In this document: one piece after another, positions 16,583 through 25,317 of the stretch
Position numbering within the stretch: position 1 is the first letter of the stretch
How the letters are laid out: each line of letters opens with the position of its first letter
Notes under the pieces: model-generated
Seen by the model: only the letters and a program-made list of their open reading frames with translations
Databases searched by the model: none
What the model was told of the DNA's origin: nothing
Source: an uncultured Ruminococcus sp.
GTDB taxonomy: Bacteria; Bacillota; Clostridia; Oscillospirales; Ruminococcaceae
Length of the DNA stretch: 64,000 nt
Direction: 5' to 3'
Assembly (NCBI GenBank): GCA_945868475.1
Contig: CAMBLM010000002.1
Span: forward strand, 186,001-250,000
Translations under genes and position numbers: made by a program

Positions 16583-19381
16583 ATGGGTATGACTTGGACA
16601 CTCGACTGGGCGGATTACACCAAGACCGCGCGGCAGATGGTTGCAGAGGGCTGCGTTCTGCTCAAAAACGACAACAACGCACTCCCTCTTGAAAGCGGCT
16701 GCAAAGTTTCGGTTTTCGGACGCATACAGTCACACTATTATAAAAGCGGAACGGGTTCGGGCGGAATGGTAAACGTTTCGCGCGTTATCGGAATTCTTGA
16801 CGGACTTCGTGAGGACAAGGACGTTATCGTCAATGAGGAGCTTGCTTCGGTTTATGCCGAATGGGAAAAGGAAAATCCTTACGATAACGGCATCGGCTGG
16901 GGCGCAGAACCTTGGTCGCAGAAAGAGATGCCGCTCGATGACAAGACCGCTTCGGCGGCTGCGGCTGTTTCGGACGCCGCTGTTGTTATCATCGGCAGAA
17001 CTGCCGGCGAAGATATGGACAGCAAGAACGAGGAGGGCGGCTATCTCCTCACGGCACTTGAAAAGCAGATGCTTGAAAAGGTACGAAAAGCATTCAAGCG
17101 AATGATCGTTGTACTCAATGTCGGCTCGATAATCGATATGAGCTTTGTTGATGAATTCTCCCCCAATGCTGTTCTGTACGCTTGGCAGGGCGGAATGGTC
17201 GGCGGAAGCGGCACGGCTGATATCCTCACGGGAAAGGTTTCCCCCTCGGGCAAGCTCACCGACACTATCGCGTACGACCTGAGCGATTATCCATCGCATG
17301 AAAACTTCGGCGATGATGAACGCAACTTTTACAAGGAAGATATTTATGTCGGCTACCGCTACTTTGAAACATTCGCACCCGAAAAGGTAAGATATCCGTT
17401 CGGCTTCGGACTTTCCTATACAAGCTTTGACGTTGAAACTGTCGGCGCAGATGCAGGCAAGGACAAGATCCGCTTCCGCATAATCGTCAGAAACACGGGC
17501 AAGGTCAGCGGCAAGGAAGTCGTTCAGATATACGCCGAAGCACCCCAGGGCAAGCTCGGCAAGCCGCTGCGTTCGCTCATCTCGTTCCGAAAGACCGATC
17601 TTCTTGAACCGGGCGAGGAGCAGGAGCTTCTGCTCGAGATCGACTATTCCTACCTTGCATCTTACGATGATTCGGGCGTAACGGGCAACAAGTCCTGCTA
17701 CGTTCTCGAAGAGGGACTTTACAATATTTATGTCGGCACAGACGTCAGAAGTGCCGAAAAGAAGCTTGATTTCAGCTTTGCAAAAACTATCGTCACCGAG
17801 CGGCTCGAAGAAGCACTTGCGCCCGTTGAGCCTTTCGAGCGTTTGAAGCCTGTTGTTTCCGCTGACGGAAAGGTGACGAGATCATACGAAGCTGTTCCGC
17901 TCAAAACCGTTGACGAAGAACAGCGCAGACTTGCCGATCTTCCGAAAGAAATTCCCTACACGGGATTCAAGAATGTTGACCTGCTTTCGGTTTTCTGGAA
18001 CGTTACACCGATGGACGATTACATCGCTCAGCTCAGCGATGAAGACCTCGCCTGCATCGTCCGCGGCGAGGGCATGGGCAGCCCGAAGGTTACCCCCGGC
18101 ACGGCGGCTGCATTCGGCGGAATAAGCGACAGCCTGCGCAAAACGGGACTTCCTATCGGCTGCTGCGATGACGGGCCTTCGGGTATGCGTCTTGACAGCG
18201 GCGCAAAGGCATTCAGCCTGCCCAACGGAACGATGATAGCCTGCACATTCAACCCCGATCTTATCGAGCTGCTGTTCGTTTATGTTTCGATGGAACTCGT
18301 TTACAACAAGGTAGAATGTCTGCTCGGCCCCGGAATGAACATTCACCGCTACCCTCTCAACGGCAGAAACTTTGAATATTTCTCCGAAGACCCATATCTC
18401 ACCGGTATAATCGCCAGTGCGGAGCTTCGCGGACTTCACAATATGAACGTCACGGGTACGATAAAGCATTTCTGCGGAAACAATCAGGAACACCGCCGCC
18501 ACTTCATCGACACAGTTGCTTCGGAAAGAGCACTCCGTGAAATTTACCTGCGCGGCTTTGAAATGGCTGTCAAGAACGGCAAGGCTACCTCGATAATGAC
18601 GACCTACGGCTCTGTGAACGGACTCTGGACGGCAGGAAACTATGACCTTACGACGACGATACTCCGCAAGGAATGGGGTTTTGAGGGCATAGTTATGACC
18701 GACTGGTTCGCTTCGATAAACGAGCGCGGAAAGCCGCAGGATACGACAAACCTCGCCGCAATGATACGCGCACAGAACGACCTTTATATGGTAGTCCCCG
18801 ATGCGACCTACAACTCAACGGGCGATAATCTCCTTGAGGCTCTCGCTGACGGCAGGCTCACAAGGGGCGAACTCCAGCGTTCGGCTGCGAACATTACTCG
18901 TTTCCTCATAAATTCCGCCGCACACGACCGCGACCTCAACATTCCCGACACGGTGAAGATAATAAACCGTCCACAGGAAGACCTTGATGTTGTTATCGAT
19001 GATGATGTCCCGTTCCTCAAAATCGAAAACGAGATCGAGATAGACCTCACCGAAAAGGAATCGAACGGCGGAACAAGCTATATTTATCAGCTTGAATTTG
19101 CAAAGGCAGGAGAATATGTCGTTTCCTTAACGGGCAGCTCGGAACTCAGCGAGCTTGCGCAGATACCGTGTACACTTTATATCGGCGGACTTCCGATGGG
19201 CGTGTTCGTTTTCAACGGCACGAACGGAAAGGAAGTCACTGTTGACAGACCTATAAAGGTTTACGGTACAACGGCTGTTATGCGCCTTTACGTCAGCCAC
19301 AACGGCTTGAAGCTCAAAAATATGCGCATGAAATACGGCAAGCCGTTCGACAAGAGTTTCCTTGACGAACTTGAAGGCTGA
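16583..19381 (+). CDS. GH3 beta-glucosidase with permuted domain order
   Basis: A 932-residue GH3 enzyme in which the domains are swapped. The alpha/beta sandwich comes first (LKNDNNALPLESG near residue 30, VVLNVGSI near 175, YPFGFGLSYTSF near 270). A fibronectin-like segment follows, and the TIM barrel is C-terminal (CCDDGPSGMRLDSG near 530, FEYFSEDPYLTG near 595, IKHFCGNNQEHRRH near 630). The nucleophile Asp is in IVMTDWFA near residue 706. This order is known from Ruminococcus albus and Butyrivibrio beta-glucosidases. No signal peptide is present. GGAGG lies 9 nt before the ATG; a second ATG follows two codons later. Confidence 0.92.
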   Translation: MGMTWTLDWADYTKTARQMVAEGCVLLKNDNNALPLESGCKVSVFGRIQSHYYKSGTGSGGMVNVSRVIGILDGLREDKDVIVNEELASVYAEWEKENPYDNGIGWGAEPWSQKEMPLDDKTASAAAAVSDAAVVIIGRTAGEDMDSKNEEGGYLLTALEKQMLEKVRKAFKRMIVVLNVGSIIDMSFVDEFSPNAVLYAWQGGMVGGSGTADILTGKVSPSGKLTDTIAYDLSDYPSHENFGDDERNFYKEDIYVGYRYFETFAPEKVRYPFGFGLSYTSFDVETVGADAGKDKIRFRIIVRNTGKVSGKEVVQIYAEAPQGKLGKPLRSLISFRKTDLLEPGEEQELLLEIDYSYLASYDDSGVTGNKSCYVLEEGLYNIYVGTDVRSAEKKLDFSFAKTIVTERLEEALAPVEPFERLKPVVSADGKVTRSYEAVPLKTVDEEQRRLADLPKEIPYTGFKNVDLLSVFWNVTPMDDYIAQLSDEDLACIVRGEGMGSPKVTPGTAAAFGGISDSLRKTGLPIGCCDDGPSGMRLDSGAKAFSLPNGTMIACTFNPDLIELLFVYVSMELVYNKVECLLGPGMNIHRYPLNGRNFEYFSEDPYLTGIIASAELRGLHNMNVTGTIKHFCGNNQEHRRHFIDTVASERALREIYLRGFEMAVKNGKATSIMTTYGSVNGLWTAGNYDLTTTILRKEWGFEGIVMTDWFASINERGKPQDTTNLAAMIRAQNDLYMVVPDATYNSTGDNLLEALADGRLTRGELQRSAANITRFLINSAAHDRDLNIPDTVKIINRPQEDLDVVIDDDVPFLKIENEIEIDLTEKESNGGTSYIYQLEFAKAGEYVVSLTGSSELSELAQIPCTLYIGGLPMGVFVFNGTNGKEVTVDRPIKVYGTTAVMRLYVSHNGLKLKNMRMKYGKPFDKSFLDELEG

Positions 19382-19426
19382 TAATACGTCTCAAAAGTTA
19401 TATTAAGCTTAATTTTTGAAATATTA

Positions 19427-19468
19427 AACAAATCCCCTTGCGTATTTTGCAGGGGAATTTGTTTTTTC
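19427..19468 (+). terminator. Terminator of the GH3 gene
   Basis: AACAAATCCCCTTGC pairs with GCAGGGGAATTTGTT and is followed by T's. Confidence 0.85.
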
Positions 19469-19500
19469 TGAAAAAAATCCAAAAAAATTTGAAAAATCTC

Positions 19501-19529
19501 TTTTCATTTCCTGCAAAATGTGTTATAAT
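19501..19529 (+). promoter_or_regulatory. Promoter of ddh
   Basis: A perfect TATAAT lies 17 bp after a weak TTTTCA. The leader to the ATG is about 80 nt. Confidence 0.6.
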
Positions 19530-19612
19530 GGTCAAGTAAGCTGCTTTTGCGGCAAAAATTTTGTTCAGGGCAAAATATTAAGTTGTAATTTTATAAATTT
19601 GGAGGAAGTAAA

Positions 19613-20602
19613 ATGAGTAAAATTCGTATTGGCATCGTTGGCTACGGCAATCTCGGCAGAGGAACTGAACTTGCTATCAGACAGACTCCCGACACAGAGC
19701 TTGCCTGCGTTTTCACAAGACGTGACCCGTCAACTCTCAAAATTCTCACAGAGAATGTTCCCGTATATTCTATCAACGACCTTGAAGCACACAAGAATGA
19801 CGTTGATATCCTTATCCTCTGCGGTGGAAGTGCAACAGACCTCCCCGTTCAGGGTCCAAAGCTTGCCGAAATGTTCAACACTATCGACAGCTTCGATACT
19901 CACGCAAAGATCCCCGAATACTTCGACGCAGTTGACGCAGCTGCAAAGAAGGGCGGCAATGTAAGCATCATCTCCGTGGGCTGGGATCCGGGTATGTTCT
20001 CCGTAAACAGACTTTATGCAAGCTCTATCCTCCCCGAGGGTGAAAATTATACATTCTGGGGCAAGGGCGTAAGCCAGGGTCATTCCGACGCTATCCGCCG
20101 CATCGATGGCGTTGCTGATGCACGTCAGTACACTATCCCGGTAGAATCCGCAGTTGAGGCAGTAAGAAGCGGCTCTAACCCGACCCTTACGACCCGTCAG
20201 AAGCACACAAGAGAGTGCTTCGTTGTTGCAAAGGACGGCGCAGACAAGGCTCTTATCGAAAAGACTATCAAGGAAATGCCTAACTACTTCGCAGACTATG
20301 ATACCACAGTTCACTTCATCACAGCAGAAGAAATGAAGCGTGACCACAGCGGACTTCCGCACGGCGGCTTCGTTATCCGCAGCGGCAAAACAGGCGTGAA
20401 CAAGGAAACCTCACACGTTATCGAGTATTCGCTCAAACTCGGCTCTAACCCCGAATTCACATCAAGCATTCTCGTTGCTTATGCAAGAGCAGCAGTAAGA
20501 CTTTCAAGAGAGGGTCAGACAGGCGCAAGAACAGTATTCGATATCGCACCTGCATACCTCTCCCCCAAGAGCGGTGCAGAACTCCGCAAGGAAATGCTCT
20601 GA
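19613..20602 (+). CDS. ddh: meso-Diaminopimelate dehydrogenase
   Basis: A 329-residue protein with an N-terminal Rossmann motif GIVGYGNLGRG at residues 7-17, then VSVGWDPGMFSVNRL and TFWGKGVSQGHSDAIRRI, the DAP-dehydrogenase signature. It makes meso-DAP from tetrahydrodipicolinate in one NADPH step, feeding both lysine and peptidoglycan. The length is normal. GGAGG lies 7 nt before the ATG. It is monocistronic, and its codon use is noticeably cleaner than that of its neighbours, suggesting high expression. Confidence 0.96.
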   Translation: MSKIRIGIVGYGNLGRGTELAIRQTPDTELACVFTRRDPSTLKILTENVPVYSINDLEAHKNDVDILILCGGSATDLPVQGPKLAEMFNTIDSFDTHAKIPEYFDAVDAAAKKGGNVSIISVGWDPGMFSVNRLYASSILPEGENYTFWGKGVSQGHSDAIRRIDGVADARQYTIPVESAVEAVRSGSNPTLTTRQKHTRECFVVAKDGADKALIEKTIKEMPNYFADYDTTVHFITAEEMKRDHSGLPHGGFVIRSGKTGVNKETSHVIEYSLKLGSNPEFTSSILVAYARAAVRLSREGQTGARTVFDIAPAYLSPKSGAELRKEML

Positions 20603-20627
20603 TACTGATCTCTGACAGCTAAAAAAG

Positions 20628-20679
20628 GCGCAGTTCACATTGAAAGCTAAACTCAAAATGTGGACTGCGCTTATTTTTT
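20628..20679 (+). terminator. Terminator of ddh
   Basis: GCGCAGTTCACATT pairs with AATGTGGACTGCGC, followed by TTATTTTTTT. Confidence 0.85.
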
Positions 20680-20903
20680 TCATAAACAAACTTATCCCTG
20701 AAGTGAGTGAATTTTTGCTTCAGCAAAGTATGAACAGCAGCGAAGTATGAGTGTTAAAACAATTTATTTCATAAACGCCTTGCGGCGTGGGACGTGAAAC
20801 CCGTCCCCTACGGAGATTTTGACTAAAATACAGGGCTTGCATCGGGCGGATATAGGATCAGCCCTTACGGGATTTGTCGAACCCGTCAATCCGCACCATA
20901 AAG
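20680..20903. other. Intergenic region with a single GGGACGGG-type repeat arm
   Basis: No gene is seen. A hairpin arm GGGACGTGAAACCCGTCCCC at 20788-20807 is a single-arm relative of the inverted repeat at 7371-7440. Confidence 0.5.
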
Positions 20904-20937
20904 CTCCCCCCAAAAAGAAAATTTCTTCTTGGGGGAG
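20904..20937 (-). terminator. Terminator of the SGNH-TraX operon
   Basis: CTCCCCCC and GGGGGGAG form the stem around AAGAAAATTTCTTC; the element lies 4 bp past the traX-like stop codon. Confidence 0.75.
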
Positions 20938-20940
20938 TTT

Positions 20941-21696
20941 TCATGTCAGAATATTTAAAATAATATTTAAAATAATATATAAGATCATCAGATGCGCAGG
21001 ATAAAAAGCATAACAGAACCATTTGAACCAACGTGAATGATAGCCGCGCTCACCCTTGTAAAGCCATATCGGGATAAGCGCAAGGAGTGCCAGACTCTGC
21101 TGTGCAAGCTCAAATTCATGTCCTGCGATCGTGAAAGTGTAGTACATTCCTTTGAGCATACCGACATTTATCACAGCAAGACATACGAACTGCGCCGCGA
21201 AGCTTTGCCACTTTCTCTCACGGAAAAAGTAAAACACAAGCACCGTCAGAACGCCTGCGCCGTAGTAATCGACCATTGCAAGCGTTCCCACAGCACAGCT
21301 CACAAGTACTGTGACTGCCGCCAGCACCCAGCCGAAAACGCGCTTTTTCAGCTTGCGCGCTTTTTCTATAAGAATTATCGCGAGCAAAGCGATAAGAAAC
21401 GTCCACAGCACATTCTGATGGAACGGATAAAACGCCGTACCGCCATAGAAAAGGTCGAACGGAACTTCCGTTATCACTGCGCATATCAGAAGTCTAAGAA
21501 CGTATTTTTTAACGTTTGAGGTGTGAGAATACCCCTCCGCTATCATAAACGCAAATATCGGAAATGCAAGCCTGCCGATGCAGCTGAGCCACTCCGCCGC
21601 AGGGAAAAGCGTCGCCCAGAGGTGGTCACAGAGCATAAAAAGCATCGCAAGGATATGGAGAGTGAACGAGGTCAAGCCATTTATTTTTTTCGTCAT
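20941..21696 (-). CDS. TraX-family membrane protein
   Basis: A 251-residue protein with about seven membrane helices. The TraX features are LTSFTLHILAMLFMLCDH at the start, GRLAFPIFAFMIAEGY and, near the C-terminus, WFCYAFYPAHLMILY. TraX of F-plasmid acetylates pilin, but chromosomal members in Firmicutes are likely acyltransferase-like enzymes of unknown target. Its start overlaps the stop of the upstream SGNH esterase by 4 bp (ATGA). Pairing with an esterase suggests the two act on the same acylated glycan; this is inference. Confidence 0.85.
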   Translation of the reverse strand: MTKKINGLTSFTLHILAMLFMLCDHLWATLFPAAEWLSCIGRLAFPIFAFMIAEGYSHTSNVKKYVLRLLICAVITEVPFDLFYGGTAFYPFHQNVLWTFLIALLAIILIEKARKLKKRVFGWVLAAVTVLVSCAVGTLAMVDYYGAGVLTVLVFYFFRERKWQSFAAQFVCLAVINVGMLKGMYYTFTIAGHEFELAQQSLALLALIPIWLYKGERGYHSRWFKWFCYAFYPAHLMILYIILNIILNILT

Positions 21697-22844
21697 CGTA
21701 AAAGCTCCTCGGGGACTACAGCCGCCATTTTTTCATAAGCCTTTGCACTCGGGTGGAGGTGGTCGCCGCTGTCATAGCCGGGGGCAAAAGCGGCAGGATT
21801 TTCGGGGTCACGAAGTGCCGCATCGAAGTCAACACAGCCGTCGATCTCGTCCGTAGTCCTTATCCAGTCGTTGAACTCACAGCGGAGCTTGTCACGGAAA
21901 TCGGCATAGGTTCGCCAGCCGTAGATAGGAAGAAGCGTTCCAGCATAGACCTTGAGGTTCTGCTCACGGGCGGTCTTTATATAGCCGCGCATACCCTCGA
22001 TAAGGTCTTCAGCAGTCGGGAGGTCGCTCCACGGACGGAACTTGTTCTCCATTACGCCGACAGGGTGGATAATGTCGTTGATGCCATGCTGAATGAGAAC
22101 GCCGTCTGCGCCTGCGACTTTGATCTCACGGGGAAAGCGCACCGAGCCTTTCAATCCGTAGGAATCGTAGGTGATGTTGTCATACTGGCGAAGAATTCTT
22201 GTGCCGCTCGCCGCACGTCTTATAACGGAGCGGTGCGTCAGACCGAGTGCCGCCGTGCGGATAAGCAGATAATCGGGCCAGCTCTGCGCCGTGATAGAGT
22301 CGCCGAAGCATATCAGAGCCTTGTTCTCGTCACTCGTGAGGACGTCAACACCCGAAAGAAAGTAGTATGTATTCGTGGTTTTCGAGGTGTCCTCGGGGAG
22401 TTCCTTTTCCTGCGTACAGTCGCCGATAGCGAAGAACGCTCTCGAAAGAGGGCCTGTGATAACAACGCCCGAGCGCATCTCGGTGAAGCCTTTGAGATAG
22501 AACGAAACTGCGATATCATCTCCTGCGCCGACGGTGAATTCTATCTCATCGCTGTATAAGTCCTCACCTGCGTGAAGAATAACATCGGGTCTGCCGCCGA
22601 ATGTAACGGGGGTCGAGGTTTCGGGGTGGATAAGGCTTCCGCCTGCGCCGAGGGCAACGCTCACACGGTTGAGGATAACGTCCTCACTCGAGCAGAAGTT
22701 ATCGAAATGCAGACGGATCTTATTTCCTGCAAAGGGTATGCTGACGGGATAGCGAAGCGTCAGATCCTTTGCGTAATTCTCGGGTCTGCGCTCTGCAATG
22801 GAAATAGCATTTCCCCATGCGCACACCCACTTTAGATTTTCCAT
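21693..22844 (-). CDS. SGNH/GDSL hydrolase with N-terminal beta domain
   Basis: A 383-residue protein. Residues 1-170 form a beta-rich region with no recognised catalytic motif. The SGNH core follows: CFGDSITAQSWPDYL near residue 178, the Gly block RRAASGTRIL, HGINDI near 252, and the Asp-His pair in SGDHLHPSAKAY near 363. The layout resembles CE2/CE3-type acetyl-xylan esterases. No signal peptide is visible. AAAGGAGAAAAAT precedes the ATG. It is co-transcribed with the TraX-like gene. Confidence 0.85.
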   Translation of the reverse strand: MENLKWVCAWGNAISIAERRPENYAKDLTLRYPVSIPFAGNKIRLHFDNFCSSEDVILNRVSVALGAGGSLIHPETSTPVTFGGRPDVILHAGEDLYSDEIEFTVGAGDDIAVSFYLKGFTEMRSGVVITGPLSRAFFAIGDCTQEKELPEDTSKTTNTYYFLSGVDVLTSDENKALICFGDSITAQSWPDYLLIRTAALGLTHRSVIRRAASGTRILRQYDNITYDSYGLKGSVRFPREIKVAGADGVLIQHGINDIIHPVGVMENKFRPWSDLPTAEDLIEGMRGYIKTAREQNLKVYAGTLLPIYGWRTYADFRDKLRCEFNDWIRTTDEIDGCVDFDAALRDPENPAAFAPGYDSGDHLHPSAKAYEKMAAVVPEELLR

Positions 22845-22870
22845 ATTTTTCTCCTTTAAACTGCAAAATC

Positions 22871-22905
22871 AAAAGCCGCATGCTTTTCGTGCGGCTTTTG
22901 TCTTT
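22871..22905 (-). terminator. Terminator between the two SGNH genes
   Basis: AAAAGCCGCA pairs with TGCGGCTTTT; on the minus strand TTTTGATTTT follows. Confidence 0.75.
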
Positions 22906-22921
22906 ATCGGTTTTGTCTTTA

Positions 22922-23692
22922 TCAAAACATATTATTGCGAATTTCCTTTGATGCGTAAGCACCCTCAAGTGTCTGTCCCGGAACATCGGGGTGAAGTCCG
23001 TCACGAAGATATTTGCCCGTGCCGCCGATGACCTCGAACTTTTCGCAGATGCCGCTGTTGTGGAAGCAGTCGATGAGCTGCGCGCTCATTGCGCCTGCGA
23101 CTTTGCGCATAATTTCTATCTGCTTTTCGATCTTTGCGTTATGCTCGGGCGTTGCGGTCTGGATCGGCGTAAGCACAAAAACTCTCGCCTGCGGATATTC
23201 TTCCATTATCGTCTGCAAGCACCAGCGCATAGCTCCTGCCTCGGTGAAAAGGTCGATATTTTCATTGTTTTCAAGCGATTTTCCCGTGAGAGCCTTGTCG
23301 GGGTCACCAAGGTCGCCGATGAGGTCGTTAGTACCCATTGCGAATGCAAAGACATCGGGAACAGGGTGTTCTCCGCTCTTTACCTCTGCGATAAAACGCT
23401 GGATATGTACAACTGCGCAGTTGTTTGCGCGCTTCTGCAGTTCAACGAGGTCGTCTGTAGGCTCCCAGCCATCGCTTATTCCCGCAAAATCGGGGGCATT
23501 GAAATCCTGAGTTTCTACGCTGCCCTTTTCGCAGGTCAGAACTCTCTTATACCAAACGGAGCTGCCGACCGCAACATTATGGTGCGAAGCAAAGCCGAGG
23601 TTTTTGTAAACATGATAAGACCACTGGTTGCCCTGAGTGATGCTGTCGCCGTCAACGCCGAAATGAAGCTTTGAAAAATCGATATCAAACAT
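22922..23692 (-). CDS. SGNH/GDSL hydrolase
   Basis: A 256-residue single-domain SGNH esterase. The nucleophile block is VDGDSITQGNQWSYH near residue 13, the oxyanion glycine is in VAVGSSVWYKR, the Asn block is MGTNDLIGD near residue 119, and the Asp-His pair is DGLHPDVPGQ near 233. Together with the neighbouring GH3 enzymes and the other SGNH esterase it fits plant polysaccharide deacetylation, though the substrate is unknown. It has its own promoter upstream. Confidence 0.85.
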   Translation of the reverse strand: MFDIDFSKLHFGVDGDSITQGNQWSYHVYKNLGFASHHNVAVGSSVWYKRVLTCEKGSVETQDFNAPDFAGISDGWEPTDDLVELQKRANNCAVVHIQRFIAEVKSGEHPVPDVFAFAMGTNDLIGDLGDPDKALTGKSLENNENIDLFTEAGAMRWCLQTIMEEYPQARVFVLTPIQTATPEHNAKIEKQIEIMRKVAGAMSAQLIDCFHNSGICEKFEVIGGTGKYLRDGLHPDVPGQTLEGAYASKEIRNNMF

Positions 23693-23728
23693 AGTTATAA
23701 CTCCTATACTATTAATTTTCCTAATATA

Positions 23729-23756
23729 ATTATAGCCGAAATGCGGAAAATGTCAA
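23729..23756 (-). promoter_or_regulatory. Promoter of the second SGNH gene
   Basis: On the minus strand a consensus TTGACA and TATAAT are separated by 16 bp. Confidence 0.7.
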
Positions 23757-23759
23757 CCG

Positions 23760-24452
23760 TTATTTTATGCGGCAGGTTTTGAGCAAAGCTTTCCGTTCGT
23801 CCGTGATCCGGTAGCTTTCGACTGCCTTTTGTATGGACTTGTTATGCGTCCACTTGGGGAGCTTTTTTGCCTTTATCACCTCAAATGCGGCGTCATACTG
23901 CTTCGCAAGCGCGGTCGCCATATACCATGCCTGCATCATTCGTATATAATATTCCTCCGAATCGACCGAAATAACAAGCTCCATCTGCCATGCTTCAAAT
24001 TCTTCACCGAGAAAATGCCGCATCAGCATTCCCATGGCAAAGCGGACGGTGTAGGTTTCGTCCGACTTTATCCATTTTTTTATATATTCAAGCAGTTCAG
24101 GCTTGTTTTTCTCAAAAACTTTCGGCGAAGTCCCATCGCATACCGACCAGTTGTTTATATACGGCAGAAAGCGTTCGGTTTCCGCTATCGCTTTATCGAA
24201 ATCCTTTTCAAGCGAAATTATAAAGCCGTGGAGAGTGTTTTCCTCCTGATATTTATGCGGAAGTGCGGAAAGGAACGCTTCAATGCGCTCATCTTTCGCA
24301 TATTTTTTTGCAAGCCTGCGAAGTTCGGGACTGCGGACGCCGATAAAAACGCTTTTGTCGATATTCGGCACGAGCGAGGCACTGAAATCGCGGTATTTTT
24401 CATCTTGAAGAGCAAAAAGCTCGGCTTCCATCCCGTTTATGATATCGTTCAT
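23760..24452 (-). CDS. AlkD-like DNA alkylation repair protein
   Basis: A 230-residue protein of HEAT-like repeats. Conserved features are GVRSPELRRLAKKYAKD, NNWSVCDGTSPKVF, RFAMGMLMRHFL, YYIRMMQAWYMATAL and the C-terminal HNKSIQKAVESYRI. Family members are DNA glycosylases that remove alkylated purines without base flipping. GAGGAGAATTTT lies before the ATG. It is transcribed away from the M23 gene. Confidence 0.88.
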   Translation of the reverse strand: MNDIINGMEAELFALQDEKYRDFSASLVPNIDKSVFIGVRSPELRRLAKKYAKDERIEAFLSALPHKYQEENTLHGFIISLEKDFDKAIAETERFLPYINNWSVCDGTSPKVFEKNKPELLEYIKKWIKSDETYTVRFAMGMLMRHFLGEEFEAWQMELVISVDSEEYYIRMMQAWYMATALAKQYDAAFEVIKAKKLPKWTHNKSIQKAVESYRITDERKALLKTCRIK

Positions 24453-24507
24453 AAAATTCTCCTCTGATTTTGGTATAAAAATAACATTGCTGTCAAAACT
24501 ATGCTTT

Positions 24508-24531
24508 GAAAAGGCTTTAAAGTTTAAAGCC
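24508..24531. promoter_or_regulatory. AGGCTTTAAAGTTTAAAGCCT palindrome
   Basis: A near-perfect palindrome in the leader of the M23 gene, between it and the divergent alkD-like gene. It could be an operator or an RNA hairpin; no regulator is identified. Confidence 0.35.
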
Positions 24532-24557
24532 TATTATTTGAAAGGTGGACATAACCA

Positions 24558-25265
24558 ATGAAAAAATTCTTCAGCAAAGAAAATCTCGGCGGAAAAGGTT
24601 TTATATCCGCTTTGTGCGTTTGTATTCTTGCGGCAGGCGGTATCGGACTTTATTCCTACCGGAAGGCGGCGGACAAGCTCAACGAGGAGCTTATCGATAT
24701 GAATAAGCCGAGCGTTACCGAAAAGGCGGACGGTGCAGAGCAGGCAAACGCCGAGCAGGAACAGGTCAAAAAGACCGAGAAAGCCCCCGAAGAAACCACC
24801 GCCGCTGAGCCTGCCGAAACTGAGCAGACGCAGAAAAGCAATGCATACAATGTTGTCGTCCGTCCCGTAAACGGAGAGATCGTCTGCGAATTTTCGGGCG
24901 GTGAGCTTGTCAAGTCAAAAACGCTCAATGTCTGGAAAACTCATGACGGCGTTGACATCGCAGGAAAAATGGGTGAAAAGGTCAAGAGCATGACCTCCGG
25001 CACGGTGACGCAGGTCTACAACGACCCTATGCTCGGCGCGACAGTCGAGATCGATCACGGCAACGGACTTATCGGCTTTTACTCCAATCTTTCGGAGGAT
25101 ATCGCCGTGACATCGGGTCAGACCGTTTCCGCAGGAACAATTATCGGCAGCATCGGTGACACCGCCGAGGGTGAGATCGATGATGAAACACATCTCCACT
25201 TCGCGCTCAAAAAGAACGGCGAATGGATCGATCCTATCGCTCTTATCTCGGGTGAGGGAAGCTGA
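24558..25265 (+). CDS. Membrane-anchored M23 (LytM-like) peptidase domain protein
   Basis: A 235-residue protein with an N-terminal membrane anchor at residues 15-35, an acidic Ala/Glu-rich linker to residue 95, and a C-terminal M23 domain. The zinc ligands HDGVD near residue 132 and HLHF near 213 are present. The usual YxHL histidine near residue 177 is replaced: the sequence reads GFYSNL. Zinc binding may survive while catalysis is impaired. The layout resembles SpoIIQ of endospore formers, where a degenerate M23 domain is structural, but no SpoIIIAH partner lies nearby. AAAGGTGG precedes the ATG. Confidence 0.82.
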   Translation: MKKFFSKENLGGKGFISALCVCILAAGGIGLYSYRKAADKLNEELIDMNKPSVTEKADGAEQANAEQEQVKKTEKAPEETTAAEPAETEQTQKSNAYNVVVRPVNGEIVCEFSGGELVKSKTLNVWKTHDGVDIAGKMGEKVKSMTSGTVTQVYNDPMLGATVEIDHGNGLIGFYSNLSEDIAVTSGQTVSAGTIIGSIGDTAEGEIDDETHLHFALKKNGEWIDPIALISGEGS

Positions 25266-25281
25266 AAATTATAATAATTAA

Positions 25282-25317
25282 TGCCGTTTGGATCAACGCC
25301 AAACGGCAGTTTTTTTA
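25282..25317. terminator. Bidirectional terminator between the M23 gene and ung
   Basis: TGCCGTTTGG pairs with CCAAACGGCA; T7 follows on the plus strand, and A/T-rich sequence on the other side. Confidence 0.85.

Noticed and set aside
21753..22559. A 268-codon plus-strand frame opposite the SGNH esterase
   Set aside because: Antisense to conserved SGNH motifs; no ribosome site.
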